A stretch of 64,000 bases of DNA from Acetomicrobium flavidum (GTDB lineage Bacteria > Synergistota > Synergistia > Synergistales > Acetomicrobiaceae), in the NCBI RefSeq assembly GCF_900129645.1, contig NZ_FSQZ01000001.1, positions 1,760,001-1,824,000 on the forward strand, read 5' to 3'. Both the position numbers and the translations under genes were made by a program. This document shows, in pieces, positions 20,035 to 28,869 of this stretch. The notes under the pieces were generated by a model. That model saw only the letters and a list, made by a program, of their open reading frames with translations, made no database searches and was not told the origin of the DNA. Position 1 is the first letter of the stretch. Every line of letters begins with the position of its first letter.

Positions 20035-20059
20035 GCACTAAAATCTTTAAGAAGGGAAA

Positions 20060-21397
20060 ATGGTTCATATGTTTGCACATGCAGAGATCGTTCTGGTAGT
20101 TATTGTTGTGGCCTTTGCCATATTTAAGTTGTTAAAACTTACCACTGAACTGTCCATGTTCCTTTCAGCTATAGTGGCCGCTATAGCGCATTCGATTCTT
20201 TTGCGGTTGGCATCTGATCCTAGGGGTATTGTGCCGCTCATTCCGGTACGTCATATCGTTGAGGGAGCTTTCACTTATTTTGATGTATGTCTGATATTTC
20301 TTACGGCGACGTTTTTTATGGCGCTCTTTAGGGATAGCGGTGGCGTTGCGTTCATAGTGAGAAAAATAGTATCAGCTTTTCACACCAGACGAAATTTGTG
20401 TTTGTTGTTCTTAACATTGGTTTTATTACTTCCTGGAGCTATTACAGGCTCTGGCGCGACAACAGTTCTTACTGTCGGTGCGCTGGTGGGTTCTGTATTG
20501 ACCTCGATGGGGATTGATGAGACCAAAAGGGCTGCAATTATATTTATGGGAGCTGCGATGAGTGCAGCTGCACCACCAATTAACCTTTGGGCAATGATGG
20601 CTGCAGCGGGTGCTAATATGCCTTACGTAGGTTTTGGCAAGCCGTTGCTGGTGCTGTCGTTATTGGGTGCCCTGTTTTCTACCTATTGGTTGGCGGGTAA
20701 GGCGAACAAAAAATTGGAGTTGCAAGAAGCTTTAAGCATGCTTCCCGAGGTACCCGAGAGACAAAACTGGTTTAGGGTTGGATTCCCCTTTGTTTTGTTG
20801 TTGGCATTAATACTGGCCGGTAGAATATGGTTTTTCAATATGCCCGTATTGGGGCTGCCGTTATTGTTTATGCTTGCCTCTCTTTCTGTTGTCATTCTAA
20901 GCCCAAAACCGTTGCCCATATGGCAGATTGCATGCTCTACCGTACATTCGCTATTGCCGTTGGTTGGCATTATGGTAGTGGTAGGCGTGTTGATCCAGAT
21001 CATGGCCTTAAGCGGCGCGAGGGGATTGTTGTCATTGTTGATAGTTACATTGCCCTTGGGAGTGCTGTATGCAACGCTTTTCTTTATCTTGCCCATCTCA
21101 GAGGGTGCCCTTCAGTATGCTGTGGCTCCCTTGATTGGAGTTCCGCTCATCATGCTTTTTAACATGAAGGGAATGGATCCGGTAATTGCCCTGTCAGCTA
21201 TGGCTGTAATATGGCCAATTGGAGACTGTTTGCCACCAACTGCAATTGTGGGTCGGGCAACTGTAATTGAATTGGAATACAAGGGTAAGTATTACGGAGA
21301 ATTCCTTAAAACTTGTCTGATACCCATGGCATTTGTAGCGTTAATTGGAACGCTATTTCTTATTTTTAGTACAAATCTGTCTTTCTTGGAGGGATAG
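20060..21397 (+). CDS. TRAP-type (DctM-like) large permease
   Basis: A 445-residue protein with about 11-12 membrane helices. PGAITGSGATTVLTVGALVG (about 128-147) and AMSAAAPPINLWAMMAAAGANMP (about 172-194) resemble the two re-entrant hairpins of DctM-type large subunits of TRAP dicarboxylate transporters. A matching motif sits in the C-terminal half (WPIGDCLPPTAIVGRA). No classical DctP binding protein or DctQ subunit is adjacent; instead a 54-residue membrane protein follows immediately. Substrates of the class are carboxylates and acidic amino acids. The location between gamma-glutamyl-related enzymes suggests glutamate or gamma-glutamyl peptides. Start ATG 20060 follows AAGAAGGG; ATG 20069 is possible. 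Confidence 0.7.
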   Translation: MVHMFAHAEIVLVVIVVAFAIFKLLKLTTELSMFLSAIVAAIAHSILLRLASDPRGIVPLIPVRHIVEGAFTYFDVCLIFLTATFFMALFRDSGGVAFIVRKIVSAFHTRRNLCLLFLTLVLLLPGAITGSGATTVLTVGALVGSVLTSMGIDETKRAAIIFMGAAMSAAAPPINLWAMMAAAGANMPYVGFGKPLLVLSLLGALFSTYWLAGKANKKLELQEALSMLPEVPERQNWFRVGFPFVLLLALILAGRIWFFNMPVLGLPLLFMLASLSVVILSPKPLPIWQIACSTVHSLLPLVGIMVVVGVLIQIMALSGARGLLSLLIVTLPLGVLYATLFFILPISEGALQYAVAPLIGVPLIMLFNMKGMDPVIALSAMAVIWPIGDCLPPTAIVGRATVIELEYKGKYYGEFLKTCLIPMAFVALIGTLFLIFSTNLSFLEG

Positions 21398-21402
21398 CTT
21401 AG

Positions 21403-21567
21403 ATGATACTGGCAAATACTATCATAATGTGGCTATATTACGGTATAGTCCTGTTTTTTACAGGAGCTATTCTGCGTAATTTTGTCAAATCGACAAATGC
21501 TCAAGATATTGTCCTTTATGGCATTGTCTTGCTTCCCTTTGTCCTTAGACTAGCAAGACTTAAGTAG
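21403..21567 (+). CDS. 54-residue small membrane protein following the TRAP-like permease
   Basis: ATG 21403 lies 5 bases after the permease stop, and a GGAGGG site at 21388-21393 serves as ribosome site. Two hydrophobic helices (about 4-24 and 37-50) are joined by RNFVKSTNAQD. It may stand in for the DctQ small subunit of TRAP systems, although DctQ normally has four helices. The next gene starts 18 bases later, so it is embedded in the operon. Confidence 0.65.
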   Translation: MILANTIIMWLYYGIVLFFTGAILRNFVKSTNAQDIVLYGIVLLPFVLRLARLK

Positions 21568-21585
21568 CAATTAGGAGGCTTACTT

Positions 21586-22749
21586 ATGCCAAATAAATAT
21601 GTAAAGATCTTTACAATAATATTTCTTATCGTCTTTGCGTCAATCGGTGGACATGATTTTTATGTTCACAGGCACTTTAAAGAAGCAATGGTGCCTTCCT
21701 CATCCTTGACAGAAGTTAGACATCTGTCTGACTATGAGCCTTCCCTCAAGGGCACTGTTAATGACAGTAACATATACGTCTTCGATAGTGGCATTCCCGG
21801 TGGCACGGTTTTGCTTTTGGGGGGGACACATCCTGAAGAACCGGCTACTAATTTAACCGCGCTTCTTGTGGCAGAGAATGTAAAAATAGAAAAGGGACGC
21901 CTGTTTGTCATAATTAGAGCAAACAGGAGCGCCTCTACGGGAACAAGAATGGGAGAGGCATACCCTGATTTCTACCATGTAAAGACTCCATGGGGAACAA
22001 AAATTTTTCGTATGGGAGATAGGGTCTCTAATCCTTTGGATTCTTGGCCCGACCCTGAAGTATACATTCATTACCCGACAAGGCAGATGCTGGCGTATAT
22101 GGATTTTAGAAACCTAAATAGATGTTGGCCAGGCAGAAATAACAGTGCCATTACTGAGCGCACTACATGGGCCATGATGCAACTCATTAGAGAAGAAAAT
22201 ATGGATATGGTTGTAGACCTACATGAGGCTGAGCTTGAGTATCCTGTCATCAATACAATAGTAGCGCATGAAAAAGGACAGGCAGTAGCTGCGATGACTT
22301 CAATGACGCTGACTGCTCAACTGTTTGATGTTCCTCTTAACATGGAATTTTCGCCGAAAGCGTTGAGAGGTTTATCTCACAGAGAAATTGGAGATCATTC
22401 CAATGCTATGTCACTGCTTGTAGAATCAGCCGAGCCCATGCTTGATCGCATAAGGGGCATTACCGACGAGTACCTCCTCATGACGGGTAAAGATGAGTTT
22501 GTTGTAAAAGCGGGAGAGCATGGATTGCTTTACTCGCCAATAGATGAAAAGGGTTGGCCCATAGATGTTAGGGTAGGGCGTCATTCATCGACCTTTCTGA
22601 CAATGTTGCAGTTTTTTACTATGATGTACCCAGATAAGCCAATAGTCGTATCAGGGGTCCCTGGCTATAAAGAGATTATTGCAAATTCTTTAGGGACTTA
22701 TCTTCATAACCCACAAGAAGCAAAGGATGGCCATGTCTTTTACGATTGA
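21586..22749 (+). CDS. membrane-anchored M14-like zinc hydrolase (succinylglutamate desuccinylase/aspartoacylase family)
   Basis: A 387-residue protein. One N-terminal membrane segment (about 6-22) anchors an extracytoplasmic domain. Zinc ligands H82 and E85 (GGTHPEE) and H213 (VVDLHEAE) are present. NLNRCWPG (177-184) is the substrate-binding Asn-Arg motif of AstE/AspA enzymes, which belong to the M14 carboxypeptidase clan. Family members cleave N-acyl amino acids; related M14-like enzymes of phages hydrolyse poly-gamma-glutamate. Being exported and placed between the permease and pgsBCW genes, it may trim gamma-linked glutamate chains or peptides outside the membrane. That substrate is inference. 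GGAGG precedes the ATG. Confidence 0.8.
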   Translation: MPNKYVKIFTIIFLIVFASIGGHDFYVHRHFKEAMVPSSSLTEVRHLSDYEPSLKGTVNDSNIYVFDSGIPGGTVLLLGGTHPEEPATNLTALLVAENVKIEKGRLFVIIRANRSASTGTRMGEAYPDFYHVKTPWGTKIFRMGDRVSNPLDSWPDPEVYIHYPTRQMLAYMDFRNLNRCWPGRNNSAITERTTWAMMQLIREENMDMVVDLHEAELEYPVINTIVAHEKGQAVAAMTSMTLTAQLFDVPLNMEFSPKALRGLSHREIGDHSNAMSLLVESAEPMLDRIRGITDEYLLMTGKDEFVVKAGEHGLLYSPIDEKGWPIDVRVGRHSSTFLTMLQFFTMMYPDKPIVVSGVPGYKEIIANSLGTYLHNPQEAKDGHVFYD

Positions 22750-22857
22750 GCGCTTTTGATTTAGATGGGAAAGGAGGGGGTAACTTATTTAAGACTAATA
22801 TTGTAGCATAGCATTAGGTAAGCATATTTTGGTTACAAGGAGAAGGGAGAGAAAAAG

Positions 22858-24501
22858 ATGAGTCGAAGGTTGGCAAAAATTTTGTCGTTATCCGTGCTGG
22901 CTGTTTTTTTGCTCAGTCCTGTAGCTGATGCTTGTACCACGATCATTGTAGGGAAAGAAGCCTCCACGGACGGATCCGTAATGGTGACGCACACATGCGA
23001 CGGTTGGTACGATAACAGGGTTAGAGTGGTTCCGGGAGGCATTCATAAAGATGGAGAAATGACGCCGGTATACAAAGAACTTTGTCATGGCACCAGGCCA
23101 GATATGCCCTTGGTGAAGGTGGGTGAAATTCCCCAAGCGAAAGAAACGTATACGTATTTCCATGTGGGATATCCGTTTATGAATGAGCATCAAGTGATAA
23201 TGGGAGAGGCGACATGGACCGGACGCGACGAAAACTATTGCCCGAACGGTTGGATGATGATAGAGCAACTTCAAGTGTTTGCACTGCAGAGGGCATCTAC
23301 AGCTCGCGATGCAATAAAAATCATGGGGCAACTTGCAGAGAAGTATGGATATGGCGATGGTGGCGAAACTCTCCTTGTGATTGATAAAAACGAAGGTTGG
23401 ATATTCGATATATGCGGTCCGGGTCCTCTTTGGACACAAGATAGCAGGAAACCAGGGGCCATTTGGGTTGCTCAACGCGTTCCCGATGATTGCGTAACAG
23501 TTGTCTCCAATCGCACAAGGATTGGAACGATAGATTGGAACGATAAAGATAACTTCATGTATTCTTCCAACATAAAGACGTTTGCCCAGGAGATGGGGTG
23601 GTGGAAACCAGGAGAGCAGTTTGTCTTCCATAAGATTTACAATCCCGAACCGTATGGAAGCCCCTACTACCAGCAACGCAGGGAATGGAGAGTCTTAAGC
23701 ATTTTGGCTCCATCTTTGAATTTGAAGGAAAATGCTGCAGATATGTATCCCCTTATGGTAAAACCCGATAAGAAAGTATCCGCAAGAGATCTCATGAGCA
23801 TAAACAGGGATTACTACGAAGGAACTCGTTTTGATCTTACGAAGGGACTTGCAGCAGGACCATTTGGCACTCCAAATCGTTATTCAACGCCCAAGGAAGT
23901 TCGTCCTGAAGGCAGGAAGGATGTAGATTGGACTCGAGCAATTTCCATATTCCGTTGCTCCTACAGCTTTGTAGCCCAGGCAAGAAGTTGGTTGCCCGAT
24001 CCTGTAGGAGGTGTTTTATGGTTTGGAGAAGATGCGCCTCATTCCACGGTGTATATGCCGATTTATGCAGGCACTGCGAGCCTTCCTCAGAGCATTACGG
24101 AATGCAAGCGAGCGGAGTTCGACAGGAACTCCGCATACTGGGCATTTAACTTTGTCTCTAATTGGGCCGACTTAAAGTTTAACTATATTATGAAGGACAT
24201 CAAGGCGGCACAAAAAGCTTATGAGGATGAGTTCTTCATGTATCAACCAGTCGTTGAAGATAAGGCAGTTGCGCTTTACAAAGAAGATCCATCGAAAGCT
24301 AAATCTTATTTGACCGATTATGTAAACAAGAGTATGAATAAGGTCGTAGATGGATGGTGGAACTTAGCTCAGCAGCTCGTTGGGAAATACTCTGACGGAT
24401 TCATCACCTACCCTGACGGCAAGCAAGAATCCGTTGGTTATCCGACGTGGTGGCTTGAGACTGTCGATTTTGGAAAGGAAGAGATGGAACCTAAGCAGTA
24501 A
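22858..24501 (+). CDS. exported C69-family dipeptidase (second copy)
   Basis: A 547-residue paralogue of the protein at 17650. Signal peptide about 1-25; the nucleophile C26 directly follows ADA. VGKEASTDGSVMVTHTCDGW and KETYTYFHVGYPFMNEH are shared with the first copy, but the C-terminal parts differ enough to suggest different specificities. It is expected to be exported and to work as an N-terminal-cysteine hydrolase on small peptides. A GGAGAAGGGAG ribosome site lies just upstream. Together with the first copy and the zinc hydrolase it gives three exported peptide or amide hydrolases in one cluster. Confidence 0.88.
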   Translation: MSRRLAKILSLSVLAVFLLSPVADACTTIIVGKEASTDGSVMVTHTCDGWYDNRVRVVPGGIHKDGEMTPVYKELCHGTRPDMPLVKVGEIPQAKETYTYFHVGYPFMNEHQVIMGEATWTGRDENYCPNGWMMIEQLQVFALQRASTARDAIKIMGQLAEKYGYGDGGETLLVIDKNEGWIFDICGPGPLWTQDSRKPGAIWVAQRVPDDCVTVVSNRTRIGTIDWNDKDNFMYSSNIKTFAQEMGWWKPGEQFVFHKIYNPEPYGSPYYQQRREWRVLSILAPSLNLKENAADMYPLMVKPDKKVSARDLMSINRDYYEGTRFDLTKGLAAGPFGTPNRYSTPKEVRPEGRKDVDWTRAISIFRCSYSFVAQARSWLPDPVGGVLWFGEDAPHSTVYMPIYAGTASLPQSITECKRAEFDRNSAYWAFNFVSNWADLKFNYIMKDIKAAQKAYEDEFFMYQPVVEDKAVALYKEDPSKAKSYLTDYVNKSMNKVVDGWWNLAQQLVGKYSDGFITYPDGKQESVGYPTWWLETVDFGKEEMEPKQ

Positions 24502-24532
24502 ATTAACTATGGCATAGGCATTATGCCTTACG

Positions 24533-24572
24533 GCAGTTCGACGGGGATGATAATAACTTCCCGTCGGACTGC
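24533..24572 (+). terminator. hairpin, possible weak terminator or attenuator
   Basis: A 13-bp stem (24533-24545 with 24560-24572, one G-T pair) sits between the second C69 gene and pgsB, but is followed by TTCTGGTTTTG rather than a clean T run. It may reduce transcription into pgsBCW. Confidence 0.45.
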
Positions 24573-24608
24573 TTCTGGTTTTGAGGTTTTGATCGAAAGG
24601 GGATTATT

Positions 24609-25604
24609 TTGAAGGCGAAATACAGGGTGCTTGTCACCGGCACACGGGGTAAAAGTAGCCTGGTTAGGCTAATGACAGCAGGTTTTAGGTCCGCAGGCAT
24701 GGCATGTTTTTCTCGCATAACTGGAGTCATACCTACCGAGCTGTCGCCTCATGGTGTCAGGAGGATTATAAGGTCGAGGGAAGGGCACATAAAAGAACTT
24801 CAGTGGTGGCTTTCAACAGTGCCTCCGGTTGCTGATGCAATAGTTGCAGAAAATAGTGCTGTTTCGGAAGAATTTCAACCTCTGGCTGCAAGATGGCTGG
24901 AACCGAACCTGGTGATTTGGACGAATTTGAGAGAAGATCATTTTGAAGCTTGGGGTCCGACTAAAGCTGGAGCAAGAATGGCTTTGTTTTCGGGTATACC
25001 AAGGAAAGTTGCGGTTATCCTAGGGCCGAACATGGATGACGATAAAAGACTGCTTGAACTTTTGAAAAAAAATCAAAATGCAATTTATTTTACGCAAGGT
25101 AATTTTTCTAATTTTGAGGATGCCAATGTTGCGCTCGCAATACAGGCGTTTAAAATACTAGGTTTAAATGTGACCAAAGAGAGGATATATGCTTATTTAG
25201 ACGACGATCCCGGCAGGTTCAAGGTGTTAAAGGCGGGCAACGGCGTCCTGGCGTTTGCTTTTGCTGCCAACGATCTGGAAAGCACCGTTGATCTTTTTGC
25301 GTCACTTGGTTGGGACGAAAAGGAAACGTCCATTCTTTTTAATAATAGGCGCGACAGGCCGGGAAGGCTTAGGGCTTTTGAGCCCTGGCTTCGCAGCGAA
25401 CGATGGGATGGTGTTTTTATATGCGGAGCTCACCCCCTGCGGTTGATAAGGGGCGCTAGTTGGATTTATTTTAAAAACAAGGAAGAGATTGTCTCGTTTG
25501 TGGGAAAAAGAGGCTTGGTATTCGGATGTGGCAATATAGCCGGTCTACCTATATTAGAACTATTGTCATGTGAAGAGGTGAAAGGCAACTGCAGCAGGAT
25601 TTAA
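24609..25604 (+). CDS. pgsB: PgsB/CapB-like poly-gamma-glutamate synthase ligase subunit
   Basis: A 331-residue Mur-ligase-like ATP-dependent amide ligase. The P-loop is GTRGKSS (11-17), and NLREDHFEAWGPTKAGAR (about 111-128) is the CapB/PgsB signature after the Mg2+ site. It forms gamma-glutamyl amide bonds at the inner membrane face. It is shorter than the Bacillus enzyme and lacks its N-terminal membrane helix. TTG 24609 is the start, with AAAGGGGA at 24595-24602. Its stop overlaps the pgsC start by one base. No PgsA/CapA is found in the window, so export or length control must work differently or be encoded elsewhere. Confidence 0.88.
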   Translation: MKAKYRVLVTGTRGKSSLVRLMTAGFRSAGMACFSRITGVIPTELSPHGVRRIIRSREGHIKELQWWLSTVPPVADAIVAENSAVSEEFQPLAARWLEPNLVIWTNLREDHFEAWGPTKAGARMALFSGIPRKVAVILGPNMDDDKRLLELLKKNQNAIYFTQGNFSNFEDANVALAIQAFKILGLNVTKERIYAYLDDDPGRFKVLKAGNGVLAFAFAANDLESTVDLFASLGWDEKETSILFNNRRDRPGRLRAFEPWLRSERWDGVFICGAHPLRLIRGASWIYFKNKEEIVSFVGKRGLVFGCGNIAGLPILELLSCEEVKGNCSRI

Positions 25605-26002
25605 TGGTTATCGCCATAAGCATAATTATTGGCATGATTTTTTATTACAGAACGGGCATAGCAACCGGAGGCATCATCTCGCCTGGTTTATTGGCCATCA
25701 AATACTTTTCATGGCAATTATTCGCGATAGCAATAGCATATTCAATGATCATATTGTTGGTATTAGAAGTTCTCGTCAGAGTCTTCGGTGTATATGGAAG
25801 ACAAAGGACATGTTTTGCTCTGCTCTTGGCAGCTTTTTTGGGTATAATTTCAAGTTCAAGCTTGCCGTGGATTGGATGGATCGTGCCCGGGCTCATGGCG
25901 GCAGACATGCAAAGGCAAGGTATTCTTCCTACGACTTTGGGGCTGTTGGTGGTTTCTGGACTATCGCTTTTGACGGGGCAATTGATCTATGGGATATTTT
26001 AG
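25604..26002 (+). CDS. pgsC: PgsC/CapC-like membrane subunit
   Basis: A 132-residue protein with about four or five membrane helices. Family motifs are YRTGIATGGIISPGLLA near the N-terminus and WIGWIVPGLMAADMQRQG near the C-terminus. With PgsB it forms the membrane ligase that builds poly-gamma-glutamate. The TAATG overlap with pgsB and the 14-base overlap with pgsW show tight coupling of the three genes. Confidence 0.88.
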   Translation: MVIAISIIIGMIFYYRTGIATGGIISPGLLAIKYFSWQLFAIAIAYSMIILLVLEVLVRVFGVYGRQRTCFALLLAAFLGIISSSSLPWIGWIVPGLMAADMQRQGILPTTLGLLVVSGLSLLTGQLIYGIF

Positions 26003-27065
26003 TGCTTTCTTTCATGGTTTATTTAACATATTCTTTGGGAGCAACACGCCCCTGTCGAAGAAATGTAATCTTAAACTAATTATCCTCGCAACAGTCGTAG
26101 GTCTTTTAATATGGGCATGGCCATCAGGAAACCTTACCATCGAAGAGGAAAGGATTTGGGATAGGGTCAGGGATGCCCAATCCTACTTGTATAATCTTAA
26201 AGTTCAAACTGAAGGACATGTTCCACCTGAAGAATTAGACCCTATGAAGTGCGGGTTGATAGGCGTGGAATGGAGTCCGATTTCTACGACAATAGGATCG
26301 CTTCAATCCAAGCAGATATCCTGCAATCCAATTTGGGCGGTCATATTCCTGCGATGGTTTGATGAACTGGGCCTGAAAAAAGGCGATCGTGTGGCGATTT
26401 TGAGTTCTGGCTCCTTCCCTGGTTTTCTGATTTCTTCCATCATTGCGGCCGAAGCAAAGGGATTGGATGTATTTCTTCAGATATCGCTGGGTGCTTCTAC
26501 CTACGGGGCTAACGATCCGGATTTTCCTATATCCCGCATCCTCGCGGAGTTGCGCAAGGCTGGGTACATTTCCTCGAAGGCTGCCTTTTATACTTTAGGC
26601 GGAGACTACGAAATAGGCGGAGGTATACCTAAAGAGGGCATAGATTTAATGTTAAAATCTGCTCAAGCGGAAGGAGTTCCTGTATTGCGAGCCAAATCGC
26701 TGCAGGAGATTACTGAATCCAAGATGAGATATTTAGATAAGTTTAACCCCTCATTGGTCATACACATTGGGGGTGCCCATTCCAACATTGGAACTGACGA
26801 GAGCGTGCTTTCCTTGCCCCCCGGCATTTTAAGCTCGAGGCATGAAAAAAATGCCGGAAACGGGATAATATCTTTGATGCTTAAGAGGAAAACGCCCGTA
26901 ATTCATATTCTTAATGTGAAAAGGCTGTGCAGGATTACCGGTGTCCCCGAAAGGGCAATATTTGTGAAAGCTGGTCCTACTCCTTTTAGGTTGCCGAGAG
27001 CTTTATTGGGTCTCATGTGTTTTGCGGTATTTTTATATAAATATGAGCGTTGGACAATTGAATAG
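25989..27065 (+). CDS. pgsW: PgsW-like poly-gamma-glutamate system protein
   Basis: A 358-residue protein. One N-terminal membrane helix (about 27-47) and probably one at the C-terminus (about 333-352) flank an extracytoplasmic alpha/beta domain. VAILSSGSFPGFLISSIIAAEAKGLDVFLQ, then GASTYGANDPDFP and HIGGAHSNIGTDES are distinctive. It matches my memory of the poly-gamma-glutamate system protein (PgsW), a family that accompanies pgsB and pgsC in genomes without the Bacillus-type pgsA. Its biochemical role is not established. It may replace PgsA in polymer export or attachment. It overlaps pgsC and is last in the cluster. Confidence 0.75.
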   Translation: MGYFSAFFHGLFNIFFGSNTPLSKKCNLKLIILATVVGLLIWAWPSGNLTIEEERIWDRVRDAQSYLYNLKVQTEGHVPPEELDPMKCGLIGVEWSPISTTIGSLQSKQISCNPIWAVIFLRWFDELGLKKGDRVAILSSGSFPGFLISSIIAAEAKGLDVFLQISLGASTYGANDPDFPISRILAELRKAGYISSKAAFYTLGGDYEIGGGIPKEGIDLMLKSAQAEGVPVLRAKSLQEITESKMRYLDKFNPSLVIHIGGAHSNIGTDESVLSLPPGILSSRHEKNAGNGIISLMLKRKTPVIHILNVKRLCRITGVPERAIFVKAGPTPFRLPRALLGLMCFAVFLYKYERWTIE

Positions 27066-27098
27066 CCTGTATCTCATGGACAAGCGAGGTGGTTTTTG

Positions 27099-28433
27099 AT
27101 GGATTTTACCAATGACGAAATGATCGAAAAGGCTAAAAAACCGGCCGAGGAAGCGCTAAAGCTGCATCGATTTTACCATGGCAAGATGCAAACGGTGCCC
27201 AAGTGCTGCATCAGGGACATATCTGACTTTGCCATCTGGTACACGCCAGGTGTGGCTGAACCCTGCAAGGAGATAAACAAAAACCCTGAGCTGGCTTACG
27301 AGTTTACTAATAAGGCAAACACCATAGCGGTCGTAACTGACGGAACGAGGGTCTTGGGCTTGGGCGACATAGGGCCCGAAGCGGGGCTCCCCGTCATGGA
27401 AGGCAAGTGTATGCTCTTTAAGTACTTGGGTGGTGTGGACGCCGTGGCAATTTGCCTTGATACCAAAGACCCCGATAAGTTCATAGAGACGGTCAGAATG
27501 CTTACTCCTGCCTTCGGCGGGATCAACCTGGAAGACATAGCCCAACCGAAGTGCTTTTATATTCTCGACGAGCTTCGCAAGGACTGCAAGGTCCCGGTAT
27601 GGCACGACGACCAGCAGGGAACGGCTGCCGTTAACCTGGCAGGCCTTTACAGCGGCCTTAAGATAACCGGCAAGAAGATCGAAGATATAAAGGTCGGCTT
27701 TTTTGGCTGCGGGGCCGCTAACGTCGCTACGGTAAGGATCCTAATAAGCGCAGGGGTCAATCCCAAAAACATACTTATTGCAGACAGCAAGGGAGTGCTG
27801 CACTCGGAAAGAAGCGACCTTGACGACGTAAAATACGACATAAAGCGGCACCTTGCCCAAATTACCAATCCCGATAACGTCAGCGGAGGACCGGAGAAAA
27901 TCTTTGAGGATGCTAATGTGGTGTTTTGTTACACCAAACCAGGCCCCGACGTGGTAAAAAAGGAATGGGTCGCCAGGATGGCCAAGGACGCAATGCTTTT
28001 TGCCTGCGCCAACCCCATTCCCGAGATATGGCCCTGGGAGGCCAAAAAAGCCGGTGCCAGGATAGTTGCCACAGGAAGGTCCGATTTTCCGAACCAGATA
28101 AATAATTCCTTGATCTTCCCTGCGGTTTTTAGAGGTACCCTTGACGTCAGGGCATCGGTCATAACTGATGAAATGTGCATAGCTGCGGCAAAGACGTTGT
28201 CAGAGTGCGCCGAAAAGATAGGCTTGAACGAGGATTACCTGATTCCTACCATGGATCAGACATGGGTATACCCTGAGGTCGCTGCGTCGGTGGGTGTCAA
28301 GGCAATCGAACAGGGCGTGGCAAAACTCACCGCTTCCAGAGAGGATCTGGTCAAGATGGCGGAAGAAAGGATAAGGCTTGCCCAGGAGATGACGAAACTT
28401 CTCATGAAAGAGGGGTTGATAAAATCTCTGTAA
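27099..28433 (+). CDS. malic enzyme (NAD(P)-dependent, bacterial short form)
   Basis: A 444-residue enzyme that decarboxylates malate to pyruvate. The N-terminal malic domain holds YTPGVAEPC (about 50-58) and DGTRVLGLGDIGPEAGLPVMEGK. A central HDDQQGTAAV leads into a Rossmann domain with FFGCGAANVATVR (about 202-214). It lacks the C-terminal phosphotransacetylase domain of MaeB. ATG 27099 is chosen over TTG 27096; a CGAGGTGG site precedes it. NAD versus NADP preference is undetermined. Alone between the pgs genes and the argG T-box, it supplies pyruvate to the fermentation pathway. Confidence 0.92.
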   Translation: MDFTNDEMIEKAKKPAEEALKLHRFYHGKMQTVPKCCIRDISDFAIWYTPGVAEPCKEINKNPELAYEFTNKANTIAVVTDGTRVLGLGDIGPEAGLPVMEGKCMLFKYLGGVDAVAICLDTKDPDKFIETVRMLTPAFGGINLEDIAQPKCFYILDELRKDCKVPVWHDDQQGTAAVNLAGLYSGLKITGKKIEDIKVGFFGCGAANVATVRILISAGVNPKNILIADSKGVLHSERSDLDDVKYDIKRHLAQITNPDNVSGGPEKIFEDANVVFCYTKPGPDVVKKEWVARMAKDAMLFACANPIPEIWPWEAKKAGARIVATGRSDFPNQINNSLIFPAVFRGTLDVRASVITDEMCIAAAKTLSECAEKIGLNEDYLIPTMDQTWVYPEVAASVGVKAIEQGVAKLTASREDLVKMAEERIRLAQEMTKLLMKEGLIKSL

Positions 28434-28450
28434 ATTTGGCCAAAGGGCTA

Positions 28451-28479
28451 TTGACAAATTTTATAATATTTGGTTAACT
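28451..28479 (+). promoter_or_regulatory. promoter for the argG T-box leader
   Basis: A consensus TTGACA (28451-28456), a 17-base spacer and TTAACT (28474-28479) with an extended TGG in front. Confidence 0.55.
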
Positions 28480-28481
28480 AA

Positions 28482-28833
28482 CCTCAAGTTCATTGAGGAG
28501 CGTGGAATGTTGATGTTGACATCTCTTCGAATAAGACGAGCTAGACGTATAAGACCTTGTTCCGCTCAGTTGTCCCATAATAGGGCGATGAGGGGGAAAG
28601 TAAGTCTGTGCTCGTCGACAGAGAGGGGATGCAGTAGCTGAGAGCGTTCCTCGAAAGTAGCCGGACCGAAGAGAGCTCCCGAGCCAGTTCCGAAGAAAGG
28701 TTAAGACCAAGTAGGAACTCGGGTGGCCTCCGACAAAGGGCCGGCAAGAGGGCAGGACCAAAGAGGTCCTAGCCAAAAAGGGTGGTACCGCGGGCAATTA
28801 AAGGCTCGTCCCTTAAGTGGGACGGGCCTTTTT
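28482..28833 (+). promoter_or_regulatory. T-box riboswitch controlling argG, probably sensing tRNA-Arg
   Basis: A T-box leader with its conserved parts in order: an AGTA element (about 28602), the CAGAGAG bulge (28618-28624), the GCTGAGAG-type distal region (28637-28644), a specifier region GAAG-AGA-G-CTCC, and the T-box AGGGTGGTACCGCG (28779-28792). By alignment with other leaders the specifier codon is AGA (28672-28674), arginine, fitting the downstream gene. The TGGT in the T-box would pair with an ACCA tRNA end. Uncharged tRNA-Arg would stabilise the antiterminator and switch argG on. The specifier reading is by eye, with neighbouring triplets (GAG, AGC) as the main alternatives. Confidence 0.88.
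28803..28833 (+). terminator. T-box-controlled terminator before argG
   Basis: A 10-bp stem (28803-28812 with 28819-28828) is followed by five T. Its 5' arm lies just after the T-box sequence, as expected for mutually exclusive antiterminator pairing. Confidence 0.9.
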
Positions 28834-28869
28834 ATTTTATGAACATAATTCAAAGAAGGAGGAATTGTG

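Noticed and set aside
28516-28521. A second TTGACA that could be the argG promoter
   Set aside because: No acceptable -10 lies 15-19 bases downstream; the TTGACA at 28451 with an extended -10 fits better.
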